This document shows positions 39,316 through 49,009 of a stretch of 64,000 nt of DNA, in pieces (position 1 is the first letter of the stretch; each line of letters opens with the position of its first letter). A model generated the notes under the pieces. The model saw only the letters and a list, made by a program, of their open reading frames with translations, was not told the origin of the DNA and made no database searches. The position numbers were made by a program, and so were the translations under genes. The stretch spans positions 1-64,000 of the forward strand of contig NZ_CAKKNC010000020.1 of the NCBI RefSeq assembly GCF_918741285.1, in the 5' to 3' direction. The stretch is from Sphingobium sp. CECT 9361 (GTDB lineage: Bacteria > Pseudomonadota > Alphaproteobacteria > Sphingomonadales > Sphingomonadaceae).

Positions 39316-39753
39316 GACATACTCTCCCAAAAACGGATATTTAACAAATCGTTAAACTAAATTGCAATTCTTGTCACGCGCGCTGATGCAAAGTTGCCGA
39401 CAAAAAGAATAGTGCGTGGAACACCCCAAGAACTGGGGAGATCGGCCGCATGGATGCAGCGCGCGACGAGCAAAAACAGATCTGAATAATCGTGTAAAGA
39501 CTTGGTTAATCTTGCTTTGGCTTGGCTGATTTCATTGCGATGGCGTTTTGAGGTGCGAATCACTTACGGGAGGCAGTAACAACAACAATTAGACCAACTA
39601 TTCAAATTTGCAGTCTCAGACGTATCTTCGCCTGTTGACCCGACCAGGACCCGAGCCAGTGCCTGCGGCGCGTTGCTGGCCGCCCCCCGCGAAGCACCAT
39701 CCAGATGCGGAAGCCTTTCCATCTGCGGCATCTGTTTTCCGTTTAGATAGGGG
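39316..39753. promoter_or_regulatory. Upstream region of GH16-2
   Basis: About 440 bases without a gene. The bases just upstream of GH16-2 (39335-39560) are A/T-rich, with TTAACGATTTGTTAAAT-like sequence on the minus strand, and are likely to hold its promoter. Confidence 0.45.
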
Positions 39754-42318
39754 CTAACTGAAGTAGATGTCGCCCAGCGTAAGGGACGGCGCGCCATAGA
39801 GGTGCATGACATTCGCGGCCTGCGCATCGGGAGCGGCGTAGAAATCAAGGTCTCCCGACATTGTGTCGTAAAGAAGAAAGGCCCCATCGTCCCGCGCGTC
39901 CTGTTGCGAGAAGAAAAGCGGAAGCTCGGTCTCAGCCTCCAGCCCCAGAAACTCCGTGTAAATCTGAATATGATCTAGTCCATGCTCAAAGTCGGTGATG
40001 CGGTCGGTACCGCTCGAAGGGTCTGTAAAGACGAACATGTCCTTGCCAGCGCCGCCTGTAAAAATGTCCGATCCGCCATAATCCTGGAACCTGTCATTTC
40101 CCGTTCCGCCCAACACGATGTCATTGCCGGCGCCGCCATCGAGAAAATCATTTCCGTCTCCGCCATCAAGATGGTCTTCCCCCTGCCGTCCGCGCAACTC
40201 GTCATTGCGATCGCCGCCATAGAGAAAGTCGTTGCCTTCCCCTCCATCGAGATAATCCGTGCCACCAAGTCCATGAAGCCTATCGTCGCCGGCGCGACCG
40301 AACAAACGATTGACGCCCACATTGCCCCCTAAAACGTCGGCATGATCCGACCCTTCAAGCGACTCGATCTGGCTATACTTGTCGCCTTCCGCCCAGCCGC
40401 GATTGTTGGAAGGCGTGAGAAGGTCTGCTACCACTGCGTCCTGGGCATAGCGATAACTCACCAAATCAAGCCCCGAGCCACCAAGGAAGGCAGGACTGCT
40501 GCCTAGGTCGTACAGCGAGTCGTCGCCCTCTGCCCCGATTAGCCGTCGCCCGCTGGCGTCGCCGAATATCTGGTCGTTGCCAGACCCGCCGAGCGCAAGC
40601 GGTTGCGAACTGGCCCAAGGATTAGCCTCCGGGCCGAACGATTTTGTACCGTCAGGATCAGTAACGACTATTTGGGTGGAGACGTGCGCTTCAAGGGCAG
40701 CAGCGTCGGCGTTCAAGACCGTCGCTAGCGTCGCGCGTTCTCCGCCGGAAAGGACATGGACCACCGCATCCGCGCCCATTTGTTCGACGGACAATTGTCC
40801 CTTTGCGACCGGGTCGGCGCCCCAGCCCAGTCGCAACGCAATTACGCTAAGATCAAGGACATCCCCGCCATTGCCTGTCGAAAAATCGAAGATTACATCT
40901 CCCGCTTCGTCCAGACCATAATAAGCAAATCGGTCAATCCCGGGTCCGCCGGTCAGCCGATCGGCACCCGGACCGCCCCAGATATAGTCGTTGCCGGCAC
41001 CTGCCAAAAGCATGTCGTTGGCGCCGGTGCCAAGAAGGCGATCGGTGCCTGCGCCCCCGATGGCCATCTGCTGGACGCCACTGCCGCCACGCACGATACT
41101 GTTGGATGCCGTTATTCCCTCGAAGCTGAAGCGGTCGACAGAGGAGACTTCGAAAACGCTGTCTTGTATGACATTATCATGCACCGCGCGCACATTGGTA
41201 AAGGCATATACCGATAGATCGGTCATACGGACCTGGCTGATCGTTATGTGGCTGCCATCGCCGTCACCATATTCATAGAATTGTATGCCACGTTCGGTAT
41301 TGGCGGCGGCAACATCGTACATGCTATTGCCGACACCCCGTGCGCCAAGCACCCCCCAGGAATTGATGGCTATCGAATCATGTATTGTGCTCTGCCTGCC
41401 TTCACTATGCCAGGAAAAGGCCGTAGCGCTTGCGCCATTGACAATTGCGTTTCTCACTTCCAACCCAATGTCGGCACCATATTTGGACGGATTGCTGTTG
41501 GTGGCCGAAAGTCCCACGGCATTGTTGTCGACGCCATGGCGCACAGACTGAGCATAAAAGCCGTCGACTACTGTGCCGACCGAACTGGCTGAATGCACGC
41601 CGTAGCCGCGTTCCCCTTGCGCGACATTGTCGGACAGATTGAAGGCCGCCGACTGTGTGACCTGCGTATTAACGCCGTCGATGACGTTGATACCTGTCGA
41701 ATTTCCGTCCCTCACCAGGATATGATCGATCCGCGCGTTAACGGCAGACCGAACCTGAAGCAGGTCTGCCGTCCAACTTGGATGCGACCGGTCGCCGGTT
41801 ATCGTGCCGTTGGCGACGCTTCCCGTCTTGCTTTCGAACAACGCGGCGCGGACATTTGTCGCATAGGCGTTTTCGTACAGCAGCGGCCCCTCCAGCGTCA
41901 GCGTGGAGCCATGGACCGCACTGACCTTCATTGCCTGACCGAGCCGGGTTGCAGCCCCCTGATCGTTGGGCAAAATGTCGTCCGAAAAAATCTTCACCCA
42001 ATCCCCCGGCCTTACCGGGTCTGCGCCCGCGTAGCTGACCGTAACCGCCCCTTCCAGACGTCCCAGGCTAGCCGATGTCGGGGCAGCATGGTCCCCCTTG
42101 ATGCTCACGACGACTACATTGGCGGCCTGACGCAAGGTGGCACCGTTGAGGTCGAGCGTTATCGCGCGCTGACTGACATCAAGAATCAGTCCCCTGCTGA
42201 CATCGACAATCTGATTGGGCGCCAAGCGGACGGTGTCGCCATCCTTGGCAGATATCAGCGCCGCTTGAATGTCGCTCTCGCTCGCGCCAGCGGCAACTGT
42301 GACAATGCGATTGGCCAT
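39754..42318 (-). CDS. Secreted RTX protein with right-handed beta-helix domain (helix-4)
   Basis: 854 residues, the same length as helix-1, with no Sec signal. The beta-helix (1-410) keeps RDGNSTG, GERGYGVHSASS, RHGVDNNAVG, SWHSEGR and RGVGNSM, so the H, D and E candidates are kept while some neighbours vary. RTX repeats lie at about 425-480 and 560-790. The end, LTLGDIYFS, fits the shared signal. The ATG at 42318 has GGGAGAA eight bases ahead; the frame extends to 42342 without a ribosome site. It lies downstream of GH16-3 on the same strand, a GH16/helix pair as in GH16-1/helix-3, but with a gap of about 350 bases. A lyase or epimerase role is inferred from fold. Confidence 0.85.
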   Translation of the reverse strand: MANRIVTVAAGASESDIQAALISAKDGDTVRLAPNQIVDVSRGLILDVSQRAITLDLNGATLRQAANVVVVSIKGDHAAPTSASLGRLEGAVTVSYAGADPVRPGDWVKIFSDDILPNDQGAATRLGQAMKVSAVHGSTLTLEGPLLYENAYATNVRAALFESKTGSVANGTITGDRSHPSWTADLLQVRSAVNARIDHILVRDGNSTGINVIDGVNTQVTQSAAFNLSDNVAQGERGYGVHSASSVGTVVDGFYAQSVRHGVDNNAVGLSATNSNPSKYGADIGLEVRNAIVNGASATAFSWHSEGRQSTIHDSIAINSWGVLGARGVGNSMYDVAAANTERGIQFYEYGDGDGSHITISQVRMTDLSVYAFTNVRAVHDNVIQDSVFEVSSVDRFSFEGITASNSIVRGGSGVQQMAIGGAGTDRLLGTGANDMLLAGAGNDYIWGGPGADRLTGGPGIDRFAYYGLDEAGDVIFDFSTGNGGDVLDLSVIALRLGWGADPVAKGQLSVEQMGADAVVHVLSGGERATLATVLNADAAALEAHVSTQIVVTDPDGTKSFGPEANPWASSQPLALGGSGNDQIFGDASGRRLIGAEGDDSLYDLGSSPAFLGGSGLDLVSYRYAQDAVVADLLTPSNNRGWAEGDKYSQIESLEGSDHADVLGGNVGVNRLFGRAGDDRLHGLGGTDYLDGGEGNDFLYGGDRNDELRGRQGEDHLDGGDGNDFLDGGAGNDIVLGGTGNDRFQDYGGSDIFTGGAGKDMFVFTDPSSGTDRITDFEHGLDHIQIYTEFLGLEAETELPLFFSQQDARDDGAFLLYDTMSGDLDFYAAPDAQAANVMHLYGAPSLTLGDIYFS

Positions 42319-42672
42319 GGTGCCGCTTCTCCCTGCGTACAAATCGTAGGTCTGTTACGCATGGGAAGCCCATTATATCCGCGATACGGAACGGTGCTGT
42401 CCGGGCGGGTCGGCATCGCGCACCGTGGCTATAGGATCGTCACGACACAAACATGCGCAAGGCCGATGGGCCCGGTCCTGATCCTGGAAGTTTGCACGGG
42501 CGCCTATCGGCAGTTCCATGCGCAGTGACGCAACCTGGCTAACGATCGGGTTGCATCCAGACCCGCTTATGTCGATGGGCGCTGTGTGCCAATCACGTTT
42601 ATTGCGGTCTCTCGCGGGAATACAGCCGCCAAGACAGGTGGGGATCGTTCTTATGCCGGAAAGCCAGGCCTC
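42319..42672. other. Intergenic stretch between GH16-3 and helix-4
   Basis: About 350 bases. No gene or clear terminator was seen. It should contain the start region signals of helix-4. Confidence 0.45.
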
Positions 42673-45600
42673 TCAGGCAAAGATATAATCCAGGTCGGAC
42701 AATGTTGTGACACCGGCGATCTGTATTGTTTCGGTGATCCCACCATAAGCTGCACCAGCGTGAATGACATACATGTCGCTGCTGTCCACATGAGAGAGGA
42801 AAGCGTCGCTGCCGAAGCCGGTGAACGTCAATATATCGCCGCCAACCGCGCCGGCTCCGCTGAAATCGGTGACCTTGTCACCCGCAGCCTCTCCGCGCCG
42901 AAAGAGAAACACATCCGCTCCCCCGCCACCGGTGAGGACGTCCGCTCCGCCCCTGCCATCCAGGATATTGATCCCATTATTGCCAACGATCCGATTGCCA
43001 AGTTCGTTGCCTGTCGCGTTCAAAGCCCGGGACGAAGTAAGCTGGAGCGTCTCCACATTATCGCCTAACGTATAGCTGACCTTCGAAAGGATGCGATCAT
43101 TGCCCCCGGCGCTGGTTTCGACAACCATGTCGGCCGCATTGTCGACGATATAGGTATCGTTCCCAGCACCGCCCTTCAGCACGTCGGCACCGCCTAGCCC
43201 ATCAAGCCGATCAGCGCCTTTGTCGCCGGTTAGCATATTGGCAAGGGCGTTACCGGTGCCGGAGAAATTCCCCGTTCCAACGAACACAAGGTTCAACGCA
43301 CCATCGGGCAGTTTGTAGCTGAGCTGATCGGTATAGATGGTCGATTGCTGCGGGCTCGAGACGAACGAGAAATCGCTCGGCGAAAGGAGCTTTACGCCAT
43401 CGAGTTTGATCGTCTCGGTGACGCCATTTGAGGTAATCCGATACTCGCCGCCAATTGCGCCCGGCGCGATCGAGGCGTCGGCGGCATAGCCAACGAACTT
43501 GAGAACATCGCCGCCTGCAACGCCTGCGCCGGTAAAGTCGACCACCCGGTCGCCATTGGCTTCGCCAGCCTTGAAGACAAATATGTCGTCGCCACCGCTG
43601 CCCGTGAGAATGTCTGCGCCTGCGCCGCCGTCGAGCGTATCGCTCAGCGCTCCGCCAGATATGCGGTTGGCCAATGCATTGCCCGTTCCGGCGAAGGATC
43701 CCGTGCCCGTGTAAACCAGATTTTCGACATTGGCCGTCAGCAGGAAGTTGGCCAGTGTCGTGCGCACGAGATCGACGCCTTCGTTCAGCTGTTCTGTCAC
43801 AACGTCGCCAGCGTCATCGACCGTATAGGTGTCATCGCCCGCGCCACCTGACATCAGGTCGGCCTCGGCTCCGCCGTCCAGCTTGTCGTTGCCTGCGCCA
43901 CCGCTTAGCCTATCAAGTCCCAATCCACCCTGCAGGTTGTCGTCGCCATCGCCACCGTCGATGACATCATTGCCATCGTCACCCTTGAGGAGGTCAGCCC
44001 CTGCCTCACCGTAGAGGACATCGTCTCCTGCGTTGCCCCGCAAACTGTCGGCGCCGCCGTAGCCATGCGCTGTATCATTGCCCTCGCCGCCGTTCAGGAA
44101 GTCCGCGCCTGCTCCCCCTTGGAGTACGTCATTGCCATCGCCGCCCGACAATGTACCGCCTGCGTTACCGCCCTGGATGACATTGTCTTCAATATTCCCT
44201 GCGCCGTTGAAGACTCCCGTACCGGTGTAGATCAGGACCTCGGTGTTGAGGGGCAAGGTATATTGGGCCAGCGCCGTCTTGATAACGTCATTGCCCTTCT
44301 CGCCCCCTTCGGAAATGGTGTCTGAAGACGATATTATGATATAGGTATCATCGCCAAAGCCGCCGTCCAGAAGGTCATTCCCGCCCCCGCCTGAAAGGAT
44401 GTCGTTCCCAGCGCCCGCGTAGATCTTATCGTTCCCGGCGCCGCCATTCAGGGTATCGCCCAGGCTCGTCCCGTAAAGTATATCGTTTCCGCTGGTCCCG
44501 ACCTTGTCTACCGGAACGCCCTTCTCAACCGTATTGGCGCTTGCATAGGCCTTGATGTAATCGATTTGCATGTGCACGGGAAAAGGGGTCGTGGCATCCG
44601 GTTTCCCCGCCCAGGGGCTACCGCCGCCCAGATTCGCCAGCATGTACATGGGTTTGTCCAGGCCCGCGGGCGTAGGCATTGTTCGTACCGCAACGCCATC
44701 GATGTACCAGGTAAGGTAATCCGGTTCCCAGTCCAGGCCGTAGGTGTGAAACTGCGTGGTTGCCGTTGTGACCAGAAAGGTACTTGAAGACGTGGTATCG
44801 TTAGCATGCACACCATTGATGACATGCGTGGGATCCAGGCCTCGCTGCTCGACGATATCGAGTTCGGGCGGCCAGCTGCCATCCATCGGCAAGAGCCAGA
44901 ACGCGTCGTGCACCCCCTGGCCTGCGGCAAGCTGCGCGCGGATTTCGAAGTAGCCATAGGTCTGGTGAAAGCTACCGATGCTGGCCAAGTTACCCGAGCT
45001 GTATGCGTAGCCATATATCTTGGAGCGGTCGGCTTCGGGCACGACATCCATGGTGATAGTCAGGACACCCTTGTCGAGCGAAAAGGGGTTGATGCCCACG
45101 GGTTTGCCATAAGTTCCGGTGTCTTCAGGATAGGTAAAATATTGCACAGATCCGTGATCGACGGTGGTGTGCCCCGCAAGGCCGGTTCGTGGGAACAATG
45201 GATACCAGTTATCGGTGCTCCCGGTACCGAGGTTGAGTTTGAAGCTATCGAAATTATCGGCAAAGGCCGGTCTATAGCTAGAGATTTGATTCTTGAGCAC
45301 AAAGCTGTCCGCCGTCAGCGTGTTGGCGCTTACCCCGGTCAGGCGCACACTATCGGTAGCACTCAGCGTCAGAAGCGTGTCCGTACCGACTTTAGACAAC
45401 GCCGCTTGAACCTGCGCAAAGCTGGTGAACTGACCATAGGCTTGAAGATTTAGCCGATCACCATGCGTGAAATCGGTGATCGTGTCGTGACCCGCAACGA
45501 AGAACAGGTCGTTGCCCGCGCCGCCGCTCAGTTCATCATTCCCTAGGCCCCCGTCAATGACGTTCTTGTTGGCATTGCCTATGATGATGTTATCGAGCCC

Positions 45601-45903
45601 ATTGCCAATGGCGCTGTTGGTCGAGGTGCCGGTGAGCGTCAAATTTTCTAGATTATCGCCCAGAGTGTAGCCCCAGTCCGACAGGACGGTGTCTATGCCC
45701 GCGCCTGCAGTTTCGATGATCCGGTGCTTTTGCGAATGAACGACATAGGTGTCGTCACCCAGACCGCCGATCAGCGTACCGCTTCCCGACCCTGGCTTTC
45801 CATATCCTATGAGTCGATCTGCGAACCCGGTGCCGGTGAGCGTCGCGCCGTCGCTCGTGGCCGTAAAAGTGAGGATGGGCGTCGACGATATGGGAAGTGG
45901 CAC
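42673..45903 (-). CDS. Secreted GH16 glycanase with RTX repeats (GH16-3)
   Basis: 1076 residues and no Sec signal. RTX-like repeats (20-145) precede the GH16 domain at about 210-460, which has HQTYGYFEIRAQLAAGQGVHDAFW and the catalytic ELDIVEQRG (E347, D349, E352). Several RTX modules follow, with the spacers FKAGEANGDRVVDFTGAG and FRRGEAAGDKVTDFSGAG, and the end is LSDLDYIFA. The layout is that of GH16-2 with one extra RTX module and no cadherin-like part. The start is a GTG at 45903 with AGGGG about 9 bases ahead; no nearby ATG fits. It is the most upstream gene of the minus-strand array. Predicted to be an extracellular endo-beta-glucanase, calcium-dependent. Confidence 0.9.
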   Translation of the reverse strand: MPLPISSTPILTFTATSDGATLTGTGFADRLIGYGKPGSGSGTLIGGLGDDTYVVHSQKHRIIETAGAGIDTVLSDWGYTLGDNLENLTLTGTSTNSAIGNGLDNIIIGNANKNVIDGGLGNDELSGGAGNDLFFVAGHDTITDFTHGDRLNLQAYGQFTSFAQVQAALSKVGTDTLLTLSATDSVRLTGVSANTLTADSFVLKNQISSYRPAFADNFDSFKLNLGTGSTDNWYPLFPRTGLAGHTTVDHGSVQYFTYPEDTGTYGKPVGINPFSLDKGVLTITMDVVPEADRSKIYGYAYSSGNLASIGSFHQTYGYFEIRAQLAAGQGVHDAFWLLPMDGSWPPELDIVEQRGLDPTHVINGVHANDTTSSSTFLVTTATTQFHTYGLDWEPDYLTWYIDGVAVRTMPTPAGLDKPMYMLANLGGGSPWAGKPDATTPFPVHMQIDYIKAYASANTVEKGVPVDKVGTSGNDILYGTSLGDTLNGGAGNDKIYAGAGNDILSGGGGNDLLDGGFGDDTYIIISSSDTISEGGEKGNDVIKTALAQYTLPLNTEVLIYTGTGVFNGAGNIEDNVIQGGNAGGTLSGGDGNDVLQGGAGADFLNGGEGNDTAHGYGGADSLRGNAGDDVLYGEAGADLLKGDDGNDVIDGGDGDDNLQGGLGLDRLSGGAGNDKLDGGAEADLMSGGAGDDTYTVDDAGDVVTEQLNEGVDLVRTTLANFLLTANVENLVYTGTGSFAGTGNALANRISGGALSDTLDGGAGADILTGSGGDDIFVFKAGEANGDRVVDFTGAGVAGGDVLKFVGYAADASIAPGAIGGEYRITSNGVTETIKLDGVKLLSPSDFSFVSSPQQSTIYTDQLSYKLPDGALNLVFVGTGNFSGTGNALANMLTGDKGADRLDGLGGADVLKGGAGNDTYIVDNAADMVVETSAGGNDRILSKVSYTLGDNVETLQLTSSRALNATGNELGNRIVGNNGINILDGRGGADVLTGGGGADVFLFRRGEAAGDKVTDFSGAGAVGGDILTFTGFGSDAFLSHVDSSDMYVIHAGAAYGGITETIQIAGVTTLSDLDYIFA

Positions 45904-46713
45904 AGATTAAACCCCTAGCTTCAGAATGACGAAGCTGAGGCGCTGGCGTTGCACGATTGCAAATATCTGACGCCAGCGTGCCCCCCAGTTCAGGCCTTCG
46001 CGTACGCACAATTTATGACCGTTTATAGTTAATCCGCAGATGTGGGCGGTAATTTCACGCTGGAATGAGCCCTATTTGCGCTGAAGCGAGCGCGCATGGG
46101 GATCAAAACGGTAAGTTCGTTAGTTTTGGCGCATTGCTATTTGCGCTTTTTTCGCACAGATACTGTTTGCGATCTCCTTTCCCGCGCAATGTCAATGGTC
46201 ATGGGATAGGGCTGTTCCGGACCGATTGCCAAGGCAGCACGGGACGCCGTCAAAAGGCGAAATGCGCGATCCGGAGTTGGCAGGTTGCAAAGGTCTACCG
46301 TTGTATGAACGGCACCCGAAATGCGCGCTGCCGTCATCGAGAAAACAAGGCGTGATCGGGACGCCCCGGGGCGCACGAAAGCATGGAGCGTTGCAACACG
46401 GCAAACTATGTCCAGCCCCATGCATGCAGCCAGTCGCTGCCTGCATTCAAAAAGCGCAGGCGCGTGCCCATGAGAGCCGGCCGACCAGAACAACCCGCCC
46501 CTTTGTTCTGCAGGGACCTATGGGCTAGGTGCGTGCCGTCATTGCCAGCAGGTTTGGCAGGGGGCGCCTTGCAAGGCCCTCCCGGTCACTGCGATAGGGC
46601 GGCAAAAATTCCATTCCCTGGCGTTGGCACCATCGAACGCAGCGCGCTGGCACTGCGCTGTTACGGGGCCCTGCAGAGTATAGGGTCACAAGTGCAGATT
46701 CTGGCCACGAACC
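45904..46713. other. Intergenic stretch upstream of GH16-3, no gene seen
   Basis: About 810 bases. The promoter of GH16-3 should lie near 45940-46070, which is somewhat A/T-rich. The rest has only unsupported short frames. Confidence 0.45.
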
Positions 46714-47238
46714 TCAAAAAGGGGTTTCACCGATGTAATTGCCCGCTTCGCTGTATCGGCATACCAGCACGTCTTCTTCAGCGCCTTTCGCAATAGCACA
46801 ACCGACATGCCGGGATCGCCGCCACATGAGCTGGGTATAATGGCCAACATCAGCAACTTTACCTGTCACGCTGTTGTCCGGAAATAGTCCGGGCTTGAAG
46901 CTTCGCTTTTCTCGTACCCACGCATCGACCATGGCATCGACTGGGAAATACCCGCTAGTGCCAGCCCAGAGATTCTCGCCTTCGTCGCCAAGAAGGCGTT
47001 CGGGCGCGTGCTCGAAAAGCTGCTTTGCTGCCAGATGATCGGCCCATTGTTGCGCCGATGTTACCAAATTCGGATCCCAACTGAGAGGCGGCACGCCCAT
47101 CTTGGCGCGTGCCGCATTATGCGCAAAGAGAATGCGCGTTTCCATGTTCGAGGTAAGCCCGAGGCTGCCGCAAAGAACAGGCGCTACACACAGCAAGAGA
47201 AGGCTGGAGAAAAGGGTTTTGAACGGGCCGACTGCCAT
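46714..47238 (-). CDS. Secreted CAP (SCP/PR-1) domain protein
   Basis: 174 residues with a signal peptide (TLFSSLLLLCVAPVLCGS, residues 8-25). The CAP domain is complete: HNAARAKMGVPPLSWDPNL at its start, HAPERLLGDEGENLWAG in the middle, the CAP1 block VGHYTQLMWRRSRHVGCA and the CAP2-like YSEAGNYIGETPF at the end. The conserved histidines and glutamate of the cavity are present. Bacterial CAP proteins are secreted or periplasmic with poorly known roles. The ribosome site AAAGGAT lies in one arm of a 13-bp inverted repeat. It is a single gene, with an L,D-transpeptidase gene about 110 bases upstream on the same strand. Confidence 0.9.
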   Translation of the reverse strand: MAVGPFKTLFSSLLLLCVAPVLCGSLGLTSNMETRILFAHNAARAKMGVPPLSWDPNLVTSAQQWADHLAAKQLFEHAPERLLGDEGENLWAGTSGYFPVDAMVDAWVREKRSFKPGLFPDNSVTGKVADVGHYTQLMWRRSRHVGCAIAKGAEEDVLVCRYSEAGNYIGETPF

Positions 47239-47245
47239 GAACTAC

Positions 47246-47273
47246 ATCCTTTCTCCAGGGCTGGAGAAAGGAT
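47246..47273 (-). promoter_or_regulatory. 13-bp inverted repeat covering the CAP gene ribosome site
   Basis: ATCCTTTCTCCAG (47246-47258) and CTGGAGAAAGGAT (47261-47273) are perfect inverted repeats with two bases between them. The AAAGGAT ribosome site of the CAP gene is in the arm closest to the start, 7 bases before the ATG, so a transcript hairpin would hide it; a dimeric operator is the other option. Confidence 0.6.
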
Positions 47274-47347
47274 GCGGCCGTGCCCGTAAACATCGCTTTC
47301 AAGGGAATGGTTAAGCGCTGATTAGGAATGTTCTGTCGCTTAGGACC

Positions 47348-47953
47348 TCATTGGGAAAATCGCAGTATCGCAACGACATCGCCGCGCTTTATAACATTGA
47401 ACAGCCGCTCGGCAAATTCGGCCGGAAGACCTATACATCCATGCGTCGCAGATCCTTCGACCACTTCGCTTGCATGGATGGCAATGCCATCATTGGTCAG
47501 ACGCAACATAAAGGGCATTTCGGCGTCATAAAGCGATGACCGATGCTCCTTGGCCGTCTCGAGCACAGTGAACAGTCCAGTCGGCGTTGGCTTGCCATCC
47601 GTGCCGTATAAAATCACCGCCGACCCAATTTCGTCAGCCCCCCGGAAAACAGACATCAACTGCCGTCCCAGATCGACGCGGATCCACACAGGTTCGCCCG
47701 CTTTGGCAACATCCTCCCAGATAAAGTCGCCAAAATACATGGCGTGCCGCTGGGCCAGAAGACTGCGGACAACGCGACGTTCCGTGCCAGCCAGCGTCAG
47801 CGACGGATAATGACCCTTTGGATACCATATCCGGCTGCCGATCGTCCTCTCCTCGACCACAGCCCTATCGACCGGAGCCTGCGTGTATCGCGCAAGCAGC
47901 ACAGCGCATACAGCGATAAGAGCTGCCAAAAAGACCCAGCGCACTATCTTCAT
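47348..47953 (-). CDS. L,D-transpeptidase (YkuD family)
   Basis: 201 residues. An N-terminal membrane segment or signal (VFLAALIAVCAVLLA) is followed by a YkuD domain: WIRVDLGRQLMSVFRGAD, TPTGLFTV, and the catalytic block IAIHASEVVEGSATHGCIGLP with H160, H171 and the active cysteine C173. The usual SHGC is THGC here. These enzymes cross-link peptidoglycan 3-3 or attach proteins to it in the periplasm. It follows the small secreted gene at 47985-48470 with a gap of about 31 bases, so the two may be co-transcribed. Confidence 0.9.
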   Translation of the reverse strand: MKIVRWVFLAALIAVCAVLLARYTQAPVDRAVVEERTIGSRIWYPKGHYPSLTLAGTERRVVRSLLAQRHAMYFGDFIWEDVAKAGEPVWIRVDLGRQLMSVFRGADEIGSAVILYGTDGKPTPTGLFTVLETAKEHRSSLYDAEMPFMLRLTNDGIAIHASEVVEGSATHGCIGLPAEFAERLFNVIKRGDVVAILRFSQ

Positions 47954-47984
47954 CGCAACCGGGGCAACGTTTGCAAAGAAGGCG

Positions 47985-48470
47985 TTATGCAGACGGCGCC
48001 GCAGCTGGCGCTGTATAATCGGAACTTACCCCACCGCCGCCAATGCTGTCTGGACCTGCAGCAAGTTCCTGCTCGCTCGCGCGCGGCCTTACCCCCGGCG
48101 CGGCATCAAACCCGTCAAAGGGCTGACTAGGAAAAAAGCCCGGCTGCTGCGGCATAAAAGGCGGCACGCCAGCCATGGGCGGCACACCCGGCGGTCTGCT
48201 GCGCACCAAAGTGAGGACGCGCTCTTCGACACCCGGAGGGCGCTCGCGCGCAGGAAAGCGTGGCCGGGCAGCATAGCGTTCCTTGGTCTGGAACAAGGCA
48301 CCGCTTGCCCTGGTGCCCGGCGAACGCCCGTCCAATATCGACAAGGGATCTGTCAATGCAGTAGTGATCGCTCGCGCGGGATACTCGGTTGACCAAAGGA
48401 CCGCGGCCGCCACCGCAAAGGCGCATGCCGCACCCGCTCCCAACTTTGCATTGATGTTTTTTAGCGTCAC
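47985..48470 (-). CDS. Small secreted proline-rich protein with C-terminal GGGGVxSDY motif
   Basis: 161 residues. A signal-like hydrophobic segment (AGAACAFAVAAAVLWS) is followed by a basic, proline-rich region (RPRFPARERPPG, PPGVPPMAGVPPF) of low complexity. Near the end is GPDSIGGGGVSSDYTAP. The same GPD-IGGGGV-SDY pattern ends the protein at 53042-53551 in the second export operon; otherwise the two are unrelated. I do not know a family. GTG 48470 with GGA ahead is preferred over a TTG at 48497. Probably periplasmic or surface-exposed. Confidence 0.68.
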   Translation of the reverse strand: MTLKNINAKLGAGAACAFAVAAAVLWSTEYPARAITTALTDPLSILDGRSPGTRASGALFQTKERYAARPRFPARERPPGVEERVLTLVRSRPPGVPPMAGVPPFMPQQPGFFPSQPFDGFDAAPGVRPRASEQELAAGPDSIGGGGVSSDYTAPAAAPSA

Positions 48471-49009
48471 ATTCGATATCCACTTAAGTGTCTGCAACTC
48501 TACCGAAAATGGAGTTGCAAGAAACAGCCCAACGCACTGATTCTCAACATAGTTTCGTCTTCGTTACACGTCGACCTTGAAAGGCGGCATGTCAAGGATC
48601 GTAACTGTTCCAATGTGGATCAACCCCGCGCTGTGATGCAATGGCCGCAGCGGGCGAACAGGAAAAAAGCCGTTCTTGCAATGTCTCGGCCGATCGCGAA
48701 CGCCTTGCTGCCGGCTATGGCTGGGGCAGACCTTGCCTGTGGTTTGCACCTTTGTGACATCGAGGAGGTCACCGGACGCAGCACTGCGCATGGCAACCGC
48801 TGTCGATCTTCGTGGCTATAGGAACCCATTGGCGGGTAGGACAAGCAGGTGGCCAGCATTGCAACCGTTTGGCACAGTCACACGCGCCTGCTCTTTGCCT
48901 GTTGGCAAATCGCGAGTCCCGACAGGAGGATGTCGTCCTTCCCCGTGGAGGATATCTGCGATCCGTCCATGATGCGAGAAGCGCTTGATGCACCGCATCA
49001 AGCCGATGG
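48471..49009. other. Intergenic stretch, no gene seen
   Basis: About 540 bases between two minus-strand genes. Short frames on both strands lack supporting features. Confidence 0.5.
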
